A stretch of 64,000 nucleotides of DNA, taken from NCBI GenBank assembly GCA_963832875.1, contig CAWHWB010000003.1:186001-250000 (forward strand), in the 5' to 3' direction. Positions within the stretch are counted from its first letter, which is position 1; each line of letters begins with the position of its first letter. The translations under genes and the position numbers were made by a program. Below, in pieces: positions 48,182 through 59,014 of this stretch. The notes under the pieces are model-generated. The model did not search any database. It worked only from the letters and a program-made list of their open reading frames with translations, and was not told the DNA's origin. This DNA is from AP-15 sp963832875. GTDB taxonomy: Bacteria; Pseudomonadota; Alphaproteobacteria; ATCC43930; CGMCC-115725.

Positions 48182-48952
48182 ATGAACGCCGGAGTGGGGA
48201 GGATGAGCCAGCCGATGTTCGTACTGTGCGAGCGATGCCCTCTTCGACGCAGGCCGCTGTTCCGGCCGTTCGCCGATCCAGAACTGGCCTTTGTTGCGGC
48301 AATGAAGACCGACCACATCGTTGTGGCGCCCCGCTCGGACATCATCAACGAGGACGAAGTCGGCGGGCCCATCTACACGCTGTTCGAAGGCTGGGCGATC
48401 CGCTATCACCGGCTGCCGAGGGGCGCCCGCCAGATCCTCGACATTGTCCTCCCCGGCGATCTGATCGGCCTCTCTTCGGCGCTCCTCGGCACGATCAAGC
48501 ACTCGGTGCAGGCGGTTACCCCCGCGACGCTGTGCGTTCTGTCGGGTCGAAACGTCTCCGAGCTGTTCGACCATCATCCCGGGCTGGCGCTGAACATGAT
48601 GCAAACTCGGATCGAAGAAGAGCAACGGGGTGATGTGCGGGTATCGTTGCTCGGGCGCAGCAACGCCGAGCAGCGGATTGGCTATCTGATGCTCGAAACC
48701 TTCGAGCGGCTGCGTCAGCGCGGTATGGTCAATGGCGGCTCGACCTGCCCATTTCCGCTGCAACGGCGCGACATTGCCGACGCCGTCGGCCTCTCTCGCG
48801 TCCATGTCGCGCGCACCCTCGAACGGTTGCGAGAGGGAAGATTGGCCGAGGTCCAGCATGGGGTTCTCGTGCTGTTCGACCGGCCGAGGCTCGCCGACCT
48901 CTGCGGCTATGCGCCGCCGCGGGTCACCGCCGGGAGACGGGTGATTCTGTAG
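48182..48952 (+). CDS. Crp/Fnr family transcriptional regulator
   Basis: 256 residues. The N-terminal CERCPLRRRPLFRPF resembles the cysteine-containing start of FNR-like regulators, but no full four-cysteine cluster is present. The cyclic-nucleotide-binding-type beta roll contains LFEGWAIRYHRLPRGARQILDIVLPGDLIGL. The HTH is RRDIADAVGLSRVHVARTLERLREGRL near residue 205. It is likely a cytoplasmic activator or repressor responding to redox or another signal. ATG 48182 was chosen; ATG 48203 is possible. The target is unknown. Confidence 0.87.
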   Translation: MNAGVGRMSQPMFVLCERCPLRRRPLFRPFADPELAFVAAMKTDHIVVAPRSDIINEDEVGGPIYTLFEGWAIRYHRLPRGARQILDIVLPGDLIGLSSALLGTIKHSVQAVTPATLCVLSGRNVSELFDHHPGLALNMMQTRIEEEQRGDVRVSLLGRSNAEQRIGYLMLETFERLRQRGMVNGGSTCPFPLQRRDIADAVGLSRVHVARTLERLREGRLAEVQHGVLVLFDRPRLADLCGYAPPRVTAGRRVIL

Positions 48953-48997
48953 CAGCGCGCGCCACAACGCTGCAGCGGCGCGCCCGGCGCGAAGGCA

Positions 48998-49351
48998 TCA
49001 GCGGGGCGGCGCGGTCATCGTGCGCGAGATCAGCTCGCCCAATTCGCTCAACCGGAACGGCTTGGACAGGAACGGCACCCGCGATTGCGAGATCGTCTCG
49101 CGATAACGCAGATCGCCCGAGGTCAGAATTGCCGGAACCCCCGAGGCTCTGGCGTGCTCAGCAAGCGAACCACCTTGCTCGCCGCTCATCACGCAATCGA
49201 TCAGCAGCAGATCGATGCTTTCGCGCGCAAGCAGCTCGCGCGCTTGCTGCGCCGAACCGGCCGCCAGGACGTGGTGGCCGCCGTCGCGCAGGAATTCGCA
49301 GACGACCTCGCGGACTTCTACATCGTCTTCCACCACCAGAATGCGAGGCAC
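48998..49351 (-). CDS. single-domain response regulator (receiver only)
   Basis: 117 residues, a lone receiver domain: acidic pocket VVEDDVEVREV (Asp9, Asp10), phospho-acceptor Asp52 in LLLIDCVMSGEQG, Thr/Ser switch in ILTSGD, and Lys97 in FLSKPF. There is no output domain, so it works as a phosphate sink or by protein contact, CheY- or Sma0114-like. A 9-bp triple repeat lies 16 bases upstream of its start. Confidence 0.9.
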   Translation of the reverse strand: MPRILVVEDDVEVREVVCEFLRDGGHHVLAAGSAQQARELLARESIDLLLIDCVMSGEQGGSLAEHARASGVPAILTSGDLRYRETISQSRVPFLSKPFRLSELGELISRTMTAPPR

Positions 49352-49367
49352 GGGCAGCTCCGCGGAC

Positions 49368-49394
49368 GATACATAGGATACATAGGATACATAC
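49368..49394. repeat. 9-bp tandem repeat (GATACATAG), three copies
   Basis: GATACATAG, GATACATAG and GATACATAC run head to tail directly upstream of the receiver-domain gene, an AT-rich island that may overlap its promoter. Copy number could vary between strains. Confidence 0.75.
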
Positions 49395-49555
49395 CTGGGG
49401 AACGATCATCAAGCGATGCCTCACCAACGCAGAACGTCGCACGGGAACTGCAGGGGGACGCCGAACCCGCGGTACGGCGCCTTCCTTCGGTCGACGGTAG
49501 GCGATTCGCGAGATTATTCTTGCATCGGCAACCCCCTCGTCCGACATTGCCGGCG

Positions 49556-49653
49556 AGGCTGGGGTGCCGTTGGGCTGCGTCGTGGGTACGCGGCGGCGAC
49601 GGCTGAGAACAGACCCAATGAACCTGGCCGGGCTCGCCCGGCGAAGGGAGTCC
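49556..49653 (+). promoter_or_regulatory. TPP riboswitch (THI element), atypical P4-P5
   Basis: Conserved TPP-aptamer blocks are in order: GGGGTGCC (49561-49568), CTGAGA (49603-49608), ACCC (49613-49616), GAACCTG (49620-49626) and GCGAAGGGA (49641-49649), with P1 closable between GGCT and AGTC. It lies directly before thiO-thiS-thiG. The segment after GAACCTG is GCCGGGCTCGCCCGGCG, a tight stem, and lacks the usual GATC...TAAT...CC bases of the pyrophosphate-side helix. Position and blocks make the identification firm; function of this variant is open. Confidence 0.8.
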
Positions 49654-49701
49654 GTCATCGCCGCGCCGCTGTCCGTTTCGCCAAATCGTCCGAAAACCGT
49701 C

Positions 49702-50823
49702 GTGATCGGTGCCGGGGTCATCGGGCTGGGGATAGCTTGGCGCCTCGCGCAGGCGGGCTGTGTCGTCACCGTCTACGATCGCGGCATGGCCGGCCGCGGC
49801 GCCAGCTGGGCCGCCGCCGGAATGCTCGCCGCCGCGGTGGAGACCGAACCCGGTGAAGAATCCTTGCTGGCCCTTACCCTGGAGAGCCAGCGCTCATGGC
49901 CGGATTTCGCGCGCGAGGTCGAGGCCGCATCCGGGATCGCGGTCGGCTACCGGGACGAGGGCACGATCGTCGTCGCCCTGACCCGCGACGACGCTGAGCA
50001 GCTGCACTTTACCTATCGGTTCCAGACGGGCCTTGGCCTCGATCTCCAATGGCTGTCCGGCGCCGAGGCGCGCCGCCGCGAGCCGCATCTGCGCCCCGGC
50101 ATCGCCGGCGCCGTGCTGAGCCCGCGCGACCATCAGGTCGACAACCGCCTGGTCGCCGATGCTCTCGCGGTGGCATCGCGGCGCGCCGGCGCTTTGCTGC
50201 ACGAGCACTGCCGCGTCCATCAGGTCGAAATTGCCGATAGCGGTGTCCGCGCCGTCGTGACCGATCAGGGCCGCGAGCCCGCCGACATCGTCGTGCTGGC
50301 GGCGGGTGCCTGGTCACGCGAGATCGGCGGCATCCCATCGGCGGTCCTGCCGCCGGTGCGCCCGATCAAGGGCCAGATGATGGCCTTGCGCATGGACCCG
50401 GCAGCGCCACTGCTGCGTCATGTGATCTGGTTGCCGAACGGCTATCTGGTGCCACGCGATGACGGCAGGCTGATCATCGGCGGCACGGTCGAGGAGCGCG
50501 GCTTCGATACCTCGCTGACCGCTGGCGGTCTGCTGGCATTGCTCGAAGGCGCGTGGCGCGCGGTGCCGACAATCGAGGAACTGTCGGTCGTCGAGACCTG
50601 GGTCGGCTTTCGCCCCGGCTCGCGCGATGATGCGCCGATGCTGGGGCCGAGCGGGATCGAAGGCCTTGTCATCGCGACCGGTCATCACCGCAACGGCATC
50701 CTCTTGACCCCAGTCACCGCGGCGCTGGTCAGCGCCTATGTGCTCAGCGGCCGGCTGCCCGAGCTGGCGCTGCCGTTCTCACCGCGCCGCTTTGGCCAGC
50801 CCTGTGCTGAAGCGGCGCAATGA
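49702..50823 (+). CDS. thiO: glycine oxidase ThiO
   Basis: About 373 residues. The FAD site VIGAGVIGLGIAWRLAQAG is at the N terminus, followed by GRGASWAAAGMLAAAVE, the ThiO/D-amino acid oxidase second motif, and GLVIATGHHRNGILLTPVTA at the C terminus. ThiO oxidises glycine to iminoglyoxylate for the thiazole ring. The start is unclear: the only in-frame ATG (49618) is inside the riboswitch core, the GTG at 49702 is at the first conserved residue but has no clear Shine-Dalgarno, and the GGGAG at the aptamer's 3' end points to a rare codon near 49657. The stop overlaps thiS. Confidence 0.88.
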   Translation: MIGAGVIGLGIAWRLAQAGCVVTVYDRGMAGRGASWAAAGMLAAAVETEPGEESLLALTLESQRSWPDFAREVEAASGIAVGYRDEGTIVVALTRDDAEQLHFTYRFQTGLGLDLQWLSGAEARRREPHLRPGIAGAVLSPRDHQVDNRLVADALAVASRRAGALLHEHCRVHQVEIADSGVRAVVTDQGREPADIVVLAAGAWSREIGGIPSAVLPPVRPIKGQMMALRMDPAAPLLRHVIWLPNGYLVPRDDGRLIIGGTVEERGFDTSLTAGGLLALLEGAWRAVPTIEELSVVETWVGFRPGSRDDAPMLGPSGIEGLVIATGHHRNGILLTPVTAALVSAYVLSGRLPELALPFSPRRFGQPCAEAAQ

Positions 50824-51026
50824 CCCGGCTCAAGATCAATGGCGTCGACGAGGAGGTCGCGGCGACGACAGTTTCCCAGCTTCTCGCCGCCCGCGGCATC
50901 GATCCCGGGGCGCGGTTTCTTGCGGTCGCGGTCAACGGCGCAGTGGTGCGCCGCGCCGAATGGCCTGCGGCGCCGCTCAATGCGGACGACGAAGTTGAAA
51001 TCGTGCGGCCGTTGCAAGGCGGTTGA
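50820..51026 (+). CDS. thiS: sulfur carrier protein ThiS
   Basis: 68 residues, ubiquitin-like, ending in the required Gly-Gly (RPLQGG) that is adenylylated and turned into a thiocarboxylate. The body (LKINGVDEEVAATTVSQLLAARGI, VAVNGAVVRR) is typical. ATG 50820 overlaps the thiO stop by 4 bases. It donates sulfur to ThiG. Confidence 0.95.
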   Translation: MTRLKINGVDEEVAATTVSQLLAARGIDPGARFLAVAVNGAVVRRAEWPAAPLNADDEVEIVRPLQGG

Positions 51027-51051
51027 GCGAGGTTTGCGGTAGGATGACGCC

Positions 51052-51822
51052 ATGACCGATCCCCTGACAATCGCCGGCACCGCACTCGGCTCGCGGCTCT
51101 TTGTCGGCAGCGCCCGCTATCCCAACCAGCAGGTCATGCTCGACGCTCTCGCCACGGCGGATCCCGCCATGGTCACGATGTCGATCCGTCGCATCAGCCT
51201 CGAAGGTTATGCCGAGAGCCTGGTCGACTTGCTCGGCGGTCGCTATCCGATCCTGCCCAACACCTCAGGTTGCGTTACCGCGCGTGATGCGATCCTGACC
51301 GCCGAGCTGGCGCGCGAGGCGCTCGACACAAATTGGGTCAAGCTCGAGCTGATCGGCGACCGTGATTTGCTGTACCCCGATGTCGAGCAGCTCGTGCCTG
51401 CGGCCGACGAGCTCGTGCGAAAGGGCTTTGTCGTGCTGCCCTATTGCAACGAGGATCCGGTGACGTGTCAGAAGCTCGCCGATGTCGGCTGCGCCGCGGT
51501 GATGCCGCTGGGCTCGCTGATCGGCTCCGGGCGCGGCATCGCCAACCCGGCGGCGATCGAGCTGATCTGCCGCCGCAGCCCGGTGCCGGTCGTGCTCGAT
51601 GCCGGCATCGGCACCGCCTCCGATGCGGCGCAGGCGATGGAGCTCGGCTGCGACGCGGTCATGGTCGACACCGCGATTGCCAAGTCGCACGACCCGGTTC
51701 GCATGGCTGCGGCGATGCGCGCCGGGGTCGAGGGCGGACGCCTCGCCCGCCTCGCCGGGCGCATTCCCAAGCGCAATTTTGCCGAGCCGTCGAGCCCGCA
51801 GTTGGGTCTCGTCGGTTCTTGA
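51052..51822 (+). CDS. thiG: thiazole synthase ThiG
   Basis: 256 residues of TIM-barrel fold. The Schiff-base lysine is Lys97 in NWVKLELIGD. LPNTSGCVTARDAILTAELARE, AAVMPLGSLIGSGRGIANP and VLDAGIGTASDAAQAMELGCDAVMVDTAIA are the phosphate- and substrate-binding segments. It makes the thiamin thiazole from deoxyxylulose phosphate, ThiS thiocarboxylate and iminoglyoxylate. 25 bases after thiS; thiE is not in the window. Confidence 0.97.
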   Translation: MTDPLTIAGTALGSRLFVGSARYPNQQVMLDALATADPAMVTMSIRRISLEGYAESLVDLLGGRYPILPNTSGCVTARDAILTAELAREALDTNWVKLELIGDRDLLYPDVEQLVPAADELVRKGFVVLPYCNEDPVTCQKLADVGCAAVMPLGSLIGSGRGIANPAAIELICRRSPVPVVLDAGIGTASDAAQAMELGCDAVMVDTAIAKSHDPVRMAAAMRAGVEGGRLARLAGRIPKRNFAEPSSPQLGLVGS

Positions 51823-51961
51823 CGGCGTCGCGGCCTATATAATCTCCGCCGAGTCAGGCAGACGCTGGCTCTCCAGGTCTGGATTGGCTGATCCCGCTCG
51901 GCTTTTTTGGCCCGACGCGGCTGTCCACGGCTGCCGGCTCGATCCGCGTTGCCGTACTATT

Positions 51962-52486
51962 TCAGCGGATTGGCGGCGGTGTAACGCCGGGCGGCAACGG
52001 CTGTCGACCGCTGACTTCGGGTTCGGCCGGCGGCGCTGCCGGCGTCGGCGGTTGGCCGGCGGACGGGGTCTCGGGTCGACCGAGGGCGGCGAGCAGCGGA
52101 TCGCTGACCCGCGGGTCGATCGGCAGGTGTTGGGCGGCCTGAAAGCGGATGATCGCGTCGCGAGTTTGCGGCCCGATCGCGCCATCCGCCGCGGCCGACA
52201 GAAAACCCAACCGCTGCAGCGCCATCTGCGCCGCGATAATCGGGTTGCCCGCCGAGCCGGCGGCGATCGGCCGGCCGGTGGCGTGCTGATAGGCGCGCAT
52301 TGCTTGCTGCGTCTTCGCCGACATCACCCCATCGAGCGGACCGGGATCATAACCGAGCCCGGCGAGCCGGGCCTGAAGCGCCGCGATCGGCCCAGACCCG
52401 CTGTCTGCGGGAGCAGCCATCGTCGGCGCGGCGCAAGCCACGACTGCCGCGAACCCGGCAGCGATCAGTTTGACCTCAACCTTCAA
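51962..52486 (-). CDS. secreted protein with two peptidoglycan-binding domains
   Basis: 174 residues. There is a signal peptide (LIAAGFAAVVACAAPTMAAPA). Two PG_binding_1-type three-helix domains follow: IAALQARLAGLGYDPGPLDGVMSAKTQQAMRAYQ (about 34-67) and AAQMALQRLGFLSAAADGAIGPQTRDAIIRFQ (about 84-115). It ends in a Pro-rich tail (PPTPAAPPAEPE). No catalytic domain, so it probably anchors or scaffolds at the wall. ATG overlaps the stop of the DUF1499 gene by ATGA, hence coupled. Confidence 0.87.
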   Translation of the reverse strand: MKVEVKLIAAGFAAVVACAAPTMAAPADSGSGPIAALQARLAGLGYDPGPLDGVMSAKTQQAMRAYQHATGRPIAAGSAGNPIIAAQMALQRLGFLSAAADGAIGPQTRDAIIRFQAAQHLPIDPRVSDPLLAALGRPETPSAGQPPTPAAPPAEPEVSGRQPLPPGVTPPPIR

Positions 52487-53040
52487 CCCGCTCGCTCCAC
52501 GAGGCCCCGCGGCCGGCGGCGGTCGGCCGTCGGTTGCGCGATCTTCTCCAACAAACGCAGCCAGCGTTCGACGCGCTCTCGGTTCTTGCCGAAATCGCTG
52601 CGGCCGTAACGCGATCGACTGTAGAGGGCGATGCCGGACCGATCGGGGCCGAGCGCCGCGAACTCGACGGTGACGATGTCTGGGAAGCTGAACACCGGCG
52701 AATGCTGGATGTAGACAAGGCGGCGGCCTTGCGATCGCGTTTCCACCCGCACCACCCGCGGCTCAGCCGCGATTGCTGTTGTCCAATCGTCGCGCAGCTG
52801 CCGCCACGGCAATACAAAGATCGGGGTCGTTATTTCGGGGTGCGCCGTGCAATAGCTCGGTGGGCAAGCGAGAAAGCCCGGTTGCGGCAGCGGCAGGCGC
52901 AGCGCCGCGATGTCGACCCGCTCTCGAGGCATCAGGCGATCCTGGTCCGGGCGGCTCATGAACACCCTCACTGCCGTGGCGAGCGCGACCAGCGCCAGCC
53001 CGGCGCCGAACACTCCGACCACGATCGGACGAGCCCGCAT
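52483..53040 (-). CDS. DUF1499 domain protein
   Basis: 185 residues. One N-terminal membrane segment (IVVGVFGAGLALVALATAVRVFM), then a DUF1499 domain with VVRVETRSQGRRLVYIQHSPVFSFPDIVTVEF and GIALYSRSRYGRSDFGKNRERVERWLRLL, the family's C-terminal signature. Function unknown; periplasmic side expected. ATG 53040 sits directly before the basic and hydrophobic stretch. Operon with the following PG-binding gene. Confidence 0.82.
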   Translation of the reverse strand: MRARPIVVGVFGAGLALVALATAVRVFMSRPDQDRLMPRERVDIAALRLPLPQPGFLACPPSYCTAHPEITTPIFVLPWRQLRDDWTTAIAAEPRVVRVETRSQGRRLVYIQHSPVFSFPDIVTVEFAALGPDRSGIALYSRSRYGRSDFGKNRERVERWLRLLEKIAQPTADRRRPRGLVERAG

Positions 53041-53120
53041 TCCTCGCCTCCACGGCGCCCCGGTTGGAGGCGCCGGCGCGACTATGCCATAACACTTCCG
53101 CCAACGGAGGGCGGAGCGGG

Positions 53121-53888
53121 ATGGAGCAGAGGGCGAATCCAAAAGATGGCGCGCCGCCGCGGGGTATTTGGCAGGCAGCCATCGCCGAGGATCGGATCGG
53201 AGCCGCCCTCGTACCGTCTTCGCCGGAGCCGGATGGACCGAGCTACGCGCCCCACGGGTTGACCGAGGGGATCGCTGCGCTCGCCGCCGAGCCGGTCTTT
53301 GCCGCGATCCTCGAGCGGGCCGGGCCGCCCCGGTTTCGCCGGCGGCGCAACGGGTTTGCGACGTTGCTGCACATCATTCTCGAACAGCAGGTGTCGATCG
53401 ACGCGGCGGCGGCGATGCACCGGCGGCTGAGCGCGCTGTGCCGACCGCTCGCACCGGAGGCGTTTCTGGCGTTGGACGACGCGACCTTGCGCGCCTGCGG
53501 CTTCAGCCGGCAGAAGACGGGCTACGCCCGCCATCTCGCCGAAAAGGTGCGCAGCGGCGAATTCGACTTTGCCCGGCTTGCCGGGGCCGCTGACGAAGCA
53601 GCCCAAGCGGCGCTGATCGCGCTCAAGGGGATCGGCCGGTGGAGCGCCGAGATCTACCTGATCTTCGTGCTCGGGCGGCCGGACATCTGGCCCGCCGCCG
53701 ATCTCGGCCTGCAGCTCGCGGTCGGCGAGCGGCTGGGTCTCGCGGCACGGCCGAGCGAACCCGAATTGCGCCATATCGGCGAAGCTTGGCGGCCCTGGCG
53801 CTCGGTCGCCGCCTGCCTGTTCTGGCAATCCTACCTGCACGACCGCGGCCGCGCCCCGCCCATGCTGGCGCCGGAACTCTACGCCTGA
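53121..53888 (+). CDS. DNA-3-methyladenine glycosylase II (AlkA-like)
   Basis: 255 residues. Helix-hairpin-helix motif LKGIGRWSAEIYLIF (about 169-183) followed by the catalytic-type aspartate Asp194 (PAADLGLQLAVG). The N-terminal part has FATLLHIILEQQVSIDAAAAMHRRL. It removes alkylated bases such as 3-methyladenine by base flipping. There is no N-terminal Ada-like domain. ATG 53121 has GGAGCGGG just upstream. It is near but not tightly linked to the LOG gene (21 bases). Confidence 0.9.
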   Translation: MEQRANPKDGAPPRGIWQAAIAEDRIGAALVPSSPEPDGPSYAPHGLTEGIAALAAEPVFAAILERAGPPRFRRRRNGFATLLHIILEQQVSIDAAAAMHRRLSALCRPLAPEAFLALDDATLRACGFSRQKTGYARHLAEKVRSGEFDFARLAGAADEAAQAALIALKGIGRWSAEIYLIFVLGRPDIWPAADLGLQLAVGERLGLAARPSEPELRHIGEAWRPWRSVAACLFWQSYLHDRGRAPPMLAPELYA

Positions 53889-53909
53889 CCTTTCGAAAGC
53901 AGTGATCAA

Positions 53910-54494
53910 ATGCCGCAAATCCGGGCGCTGTGCGTTTATTGCGGCTCTTCCGGGGCGGTGGCCCCAGCCTATCGCGAGGCTGCAAGCGAACTCGGCGCGC
54001 GGCTCGCTGCGGCTGGGATCGAGGTCGTGTTCGGCGGCGGCCGGGTCGGATTGATGGGGTTGCTCGCCGATGCGGCGCTCGCCGCGAGCGGCCGGGTGAC
54101 CGGCATCATCCCCGCCCGGCTGCGCGACGCCGAGCTTGCCCATCAAGGCATCAGCGAGCTGGTGGTGGTCAATACCATGCACGAGCGCAAGCGGCAGATG
54201 GCCGACCGGGCCGACGCCTTCGCGGTGCTGCCGGGCGGCATCGGCACCCTCGACGAGATGTTCGAGATCCTCAGCTGGAAGCAGCTCGGGCTGCACGACA
54301 AACCGATCTTCCTGGTTGATATCGACGGCTACTGGGCGAAGCTGCGCGCGCTGCTCGACGACATCGTCGAGAGCGGCTTTGCCCGGCGCGAGACCCTTCG
54401 CCTGATGAGCGTCGTCCCATCGGTCGCGAGCTTGACGGCCGCACTCGCCGCAGCACCCGCGTCGAGCCGCGACATTCGGGGGGAGCTGCTCTGA
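53910..54494 (+). CDS. LOG family protein (cytokinin riboside phosphoribohydrolase-type)
   Basis: 194 residues. The LOG signature PGGIGTLDEMFEILSWKQLG is complete and carries the catalytic Glu; GGGRVGLMGLLAD and MHERKRQMADRADAF are family motifs. Such proteins hydrolyse nucleoside 5'-monophosphates to base plus ribose phosphate (AMP or cytokinin nucleotides); physiological role in bacteria varies. Follows alkA by 21 bases, a common pairing in alphaproteobacteria by my recollection. Confidence 0.92.
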   Translation: MPQIRALCVYCGSSGAVAPAYREAASELGARLAAAGIEVVFGGGRVGLMGLLADAALAASGRVTGIIPARLRDAELAHQGISELVVVNTMHERKRQMADRADAFAVLPGGIGTLDEMFEILSWKQLGLHDKPIFLVDIDGYWAKLRALLDDIVESGFARRETLRLMSVVPSVASLTAALAAAPASSRDIRGELL

Positions 54495-54944
54495 GCGGCC
54501 CGAACCGGGGTTGCGCGAACCGCATCCAATTGACGCGGCAAAGCGATTGCGTTCGCGGCAGCGCTATCCACGACGACCGTGGATAAACTAGTGGAAAACC
54601 GGGGAACGAGGTGGCTGCTCTCCAACATTTTCAACCACCGGAACTATCTGCCTAGATAATAGGCAGATCTCTAAGGCCTTGTAATCACTCATAAATCCCT
54701 CGATGGCCGGGTGGAGCCGTGGTTCGGTCGGTAAACCATCTGTAACAGGCTGAAACAATGCCGCATTTCGGCCTCGTTCCGCCCTTTGCACCGCCGCTGT
54801 GCACAAAACCACAGATCCATCTTGCAGCTATCGCGAAGCGCCGGCGCCCTTTGCCGGCTTGTCGCGGTCGGCTGCGGCCTTTATCTTCGCGCGCTGGCGA
54901 AGGCTCTGGCTGGTCGGCTACGGCCGTATGCGAGGATAGCAAGC
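54495..54944. other. 450-bp non-coding region upstream of the icd remnant
   Basis: No gene seen. It holds a 8-bp hairpin TATCCACG-ACGAC-CGTGGATA (54565-54585), whose right arm extends on the minus strand into TTTATCCACG, close to a DnaA box, and an 8-bp hairpin ATCTGCCT-AGATAAT-AGGCAGAT (54646-54668). AT-rich by local standards. Probably the old icd promoter region. Confidence 0.45.
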
Positions 54945-55110
54945 ATGGCAAAAATCCAGGTGGCTCGGCCGGTCTCGAGCTCGACGGCGACGAGATGGCG
55001 CGGATCATGTGGAGCTTTATCAAGAACAAATTGATCCTGCCCCATCTCGACATCAACCTGAAATAGTACGACCTCGGGATGGAGAGCCGCGACGCCTCAC
55101 GTCAGTGCGA
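54945..55110 (+). pseudogene. icd: N-terminal remnant of dimeric NADP-isocitrate dehydrogenase (icd)
   Basis: MAKIQVARPV, then after a one-base deletion (about 54974) LELDGDEMARIMWSFIKNK and LILPHLDINLK, a TAG in place of the expected tyrosine codon (55064-55066), and YDLGMESRDA. These match the start of the homodimeric eukaryote-type NADP-IDH (about 405 residues). Only about 55 residues remain; the rest is absent and the region runs into the monomeric idh gene. Confidence 0.85.
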
Positions 55111-55180
55111 CAAGACAGCCCATAATTGTATCCAATAGATCAACTTAGCCGAAACGAAAGCGGCCCGCGGAGGTGCAAGC

Positions 55181-57409
<2,229 letters not shown>

Positions 57410-57493
57410 TGCGGCGTCAGGTGGAGCTCGACACGAACTTGCAGAAGGCAATGGGCTAGGCCGGCCTGATCAACCAGGGAGGAGGAAGCGACG

Positions 57494-58450
57494 ATGCGGC
57501 TCAGCATTCTCGACGACTACCAGGGTGTGGCACTCGATATGGCGGACTGGGCACCGGTGCGGAGCCGCGGTGTCGAGATCGCCGTCGAGCGTCATCCCTT
57601 CTCCGATGAGGACGCGGTGGTGCGCGCTCTGGCCGATTCGGAGCTGGTGGCAGCAATGCGCGAGCGCACGCCGTTTCCGAAATCAATCGTCGACCATCTG
57701 CCCAAATTGAAACTGCTGATCACCACCGGAATGCGAAACGCCTCGTTCGACATGGCGGCGCTGAGAGACCGCGGCGTTACCGTGTGTGGCACCGGCGGTC
57801 CCGGCGGCGGCAACGAGGATACCGCCGAGCTGGCCTGGGGGCTGATCCTCGCCGCCGCCCGGCGCATCGCCGAGGATCACCAATTCATGCGACTAGGCGG
57901 CTGGCAGACCCGCATCGGCCACCGCGTCGCCGGCAAGACGCTCGGGCTGTTGGGCCTCGGGCGGCTCGGCAGCGCGGTTGCCCGCGTCGGCATCGCCTTT
58001 GGCATGAAGGCGATCGCGTGGAGCCAGAATCTGACTGCCGAGAGGGCTAGCGAGCAAGGCGTCGAGCGGGTCGAGAAGGACGAACTGTTCCGCCGCTCCG
58101 ACATTCTCTCGGTGCATCTGGTACTGAGCCCGCGCAGCCGCGGCCTTGTCGGCGCCCGCGAGATCGGGCTCATGAAACCTTCGGCAATCCTCGTCAATAC
58201 CTCGCGCGGGCCGATCTGCGATACCGACGCGATTATCGCCGCGCTGAAGGAGCGCCGCCTCGCCTATGCCGGGTTCGACGTCTACGACAAGGAGCCGCTG
58301 CCGATCGACCATCCGCTGCGCACCGCGCCGAACGTGATCCTGACGCCGCACATCGGCTATGTTACGGAAGAGAACTACCGCAGTTCCTACCCGCAGATCG
58401 TAGAGAACGTCGCCGCCTTTCTCGACGGCAAGCCGATCCGGGTGATTTGA
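57494..58450 (+). CDS. D-2-hydroxyacid dehydrogenase
   Basis: 318 residues. The NAD site is GLLGLGRLGSAVARVG (about residue 152). Catalytic-type residues are in NTSRGPICD (Arg), YDKEPLPIDHP (Glu) and TPHIGYVTEENY (His). It belongs to the SerA/hydroxypyruvate-reductase superfamily; the N-terminal DDYQGVALDMADW is typical of a subgroup with unknown substrate. RBS GGAGGAAG lies before the ATG. Confidence 0.9.
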   Translation: MRLSILDDYQGVALDMADWAPVRSRGVEIAVERHPFSDEDAVVRALADSELVAAMRERTPFPKSIVDHLPKLKLLITTGMRNASFDMAALRDRGVTVCGTGGPGGGNEDTAELAWGLILAAARRIAEDHQFMRLGGWQTRIGHRVAGKTLGLLGLGRLGSAVARVGIAFGMKAIAWSQNLTAERASEQGVERVEKDELFRRSDILSVHLVLSPRSRGLVGAREIGLMKPSAILVNTSRGPICDTDAIIAALKERRLAYAGFDVYDKEPLPIDHPLRTAPNVILTPHIGYVTEENYRSSYPQIVENVAAFLDGKPIRVI

Positions 58451-58462
58451 GCCTCCGCTCGG

Positions 58463-59014
58463 ATGAGCAGCTGCGTTTCGCTCCGGCCCTCGGAAGACCG
58501 CGACCTCACGACGATCACGGCGATCTATCGCCACCACGTGCTGCACGGTGTCGCCTCATTCGAGGAGATGCCGCCCGACCTCGACGAGATGGTCCGCCGT
58601 CGCGGCGAGATTTTGGCCCGCGGGCTGCCTTATCTTATTGCCGAGCGCTCAGGCCGGGTTCTTGGCTTTTGCTATGCCAGCCCGTATCGGACCCGTTCGG
58701 CCTATCGGTTCACGCTCGAAGATTCGATCTATGTCGAGGCCGGCGAGGTCGGGCATGGGATCGGGCGAGCCCTGCTCCGCGAATTGATCGCGCGCTGCGC
58801 CGCGCAGGGCTATCGGCAGATGGTGGCGGTCATCGGCGGCAAAGATCAATGGCCATCGATCCGCCTCCACACCGCACTCGGCTTCGACCGGGTCGGATTC
58901 CTGCCGGCGGTCGGCTTCAAATTCGGCGGCTCGGTCGATATCGTGCTGATGCAGCGCGCGTTGGGGGCGGGTGCGGACGCACTCCCCGGCAAAATCGGAG
59001 ATGAGCATGGCTGA
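58463..59014 (+). CDS. GNAT family N-acetyltransferase (PAT/BAR-like)
   Basis: 183 residues. Phosphinothricin-acetyltransferase-like pattern: IYRHHVLHGVASFEE, GFCYASPYRTRSAYRFTLEDSIYV, and the acetyl-CoA loop HGIGRALLRELIARC, then MVAVIGGKDQWPSIRLHTALGF. Acetylates an amine of a small molecule; specificity unknown. Its stop overlaps the next gene. Confidence 0.9.
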   Translation: MSSCVSLRPSEDRDLTTITAIYRHHVLHGVASFEEMPPDLDEMVRRRGEILARGLPYLIAERSGRVLGFCYASPYRTRSAYRFTLEDSIYVEAGEVGHGIGRALLRELIARCAAQGYRQMVAVIGGKDQWPSIRLHTALGFDRVGFLPAVGFKFGGSVDIVLMQRALGAGADALPGKIGDEHG

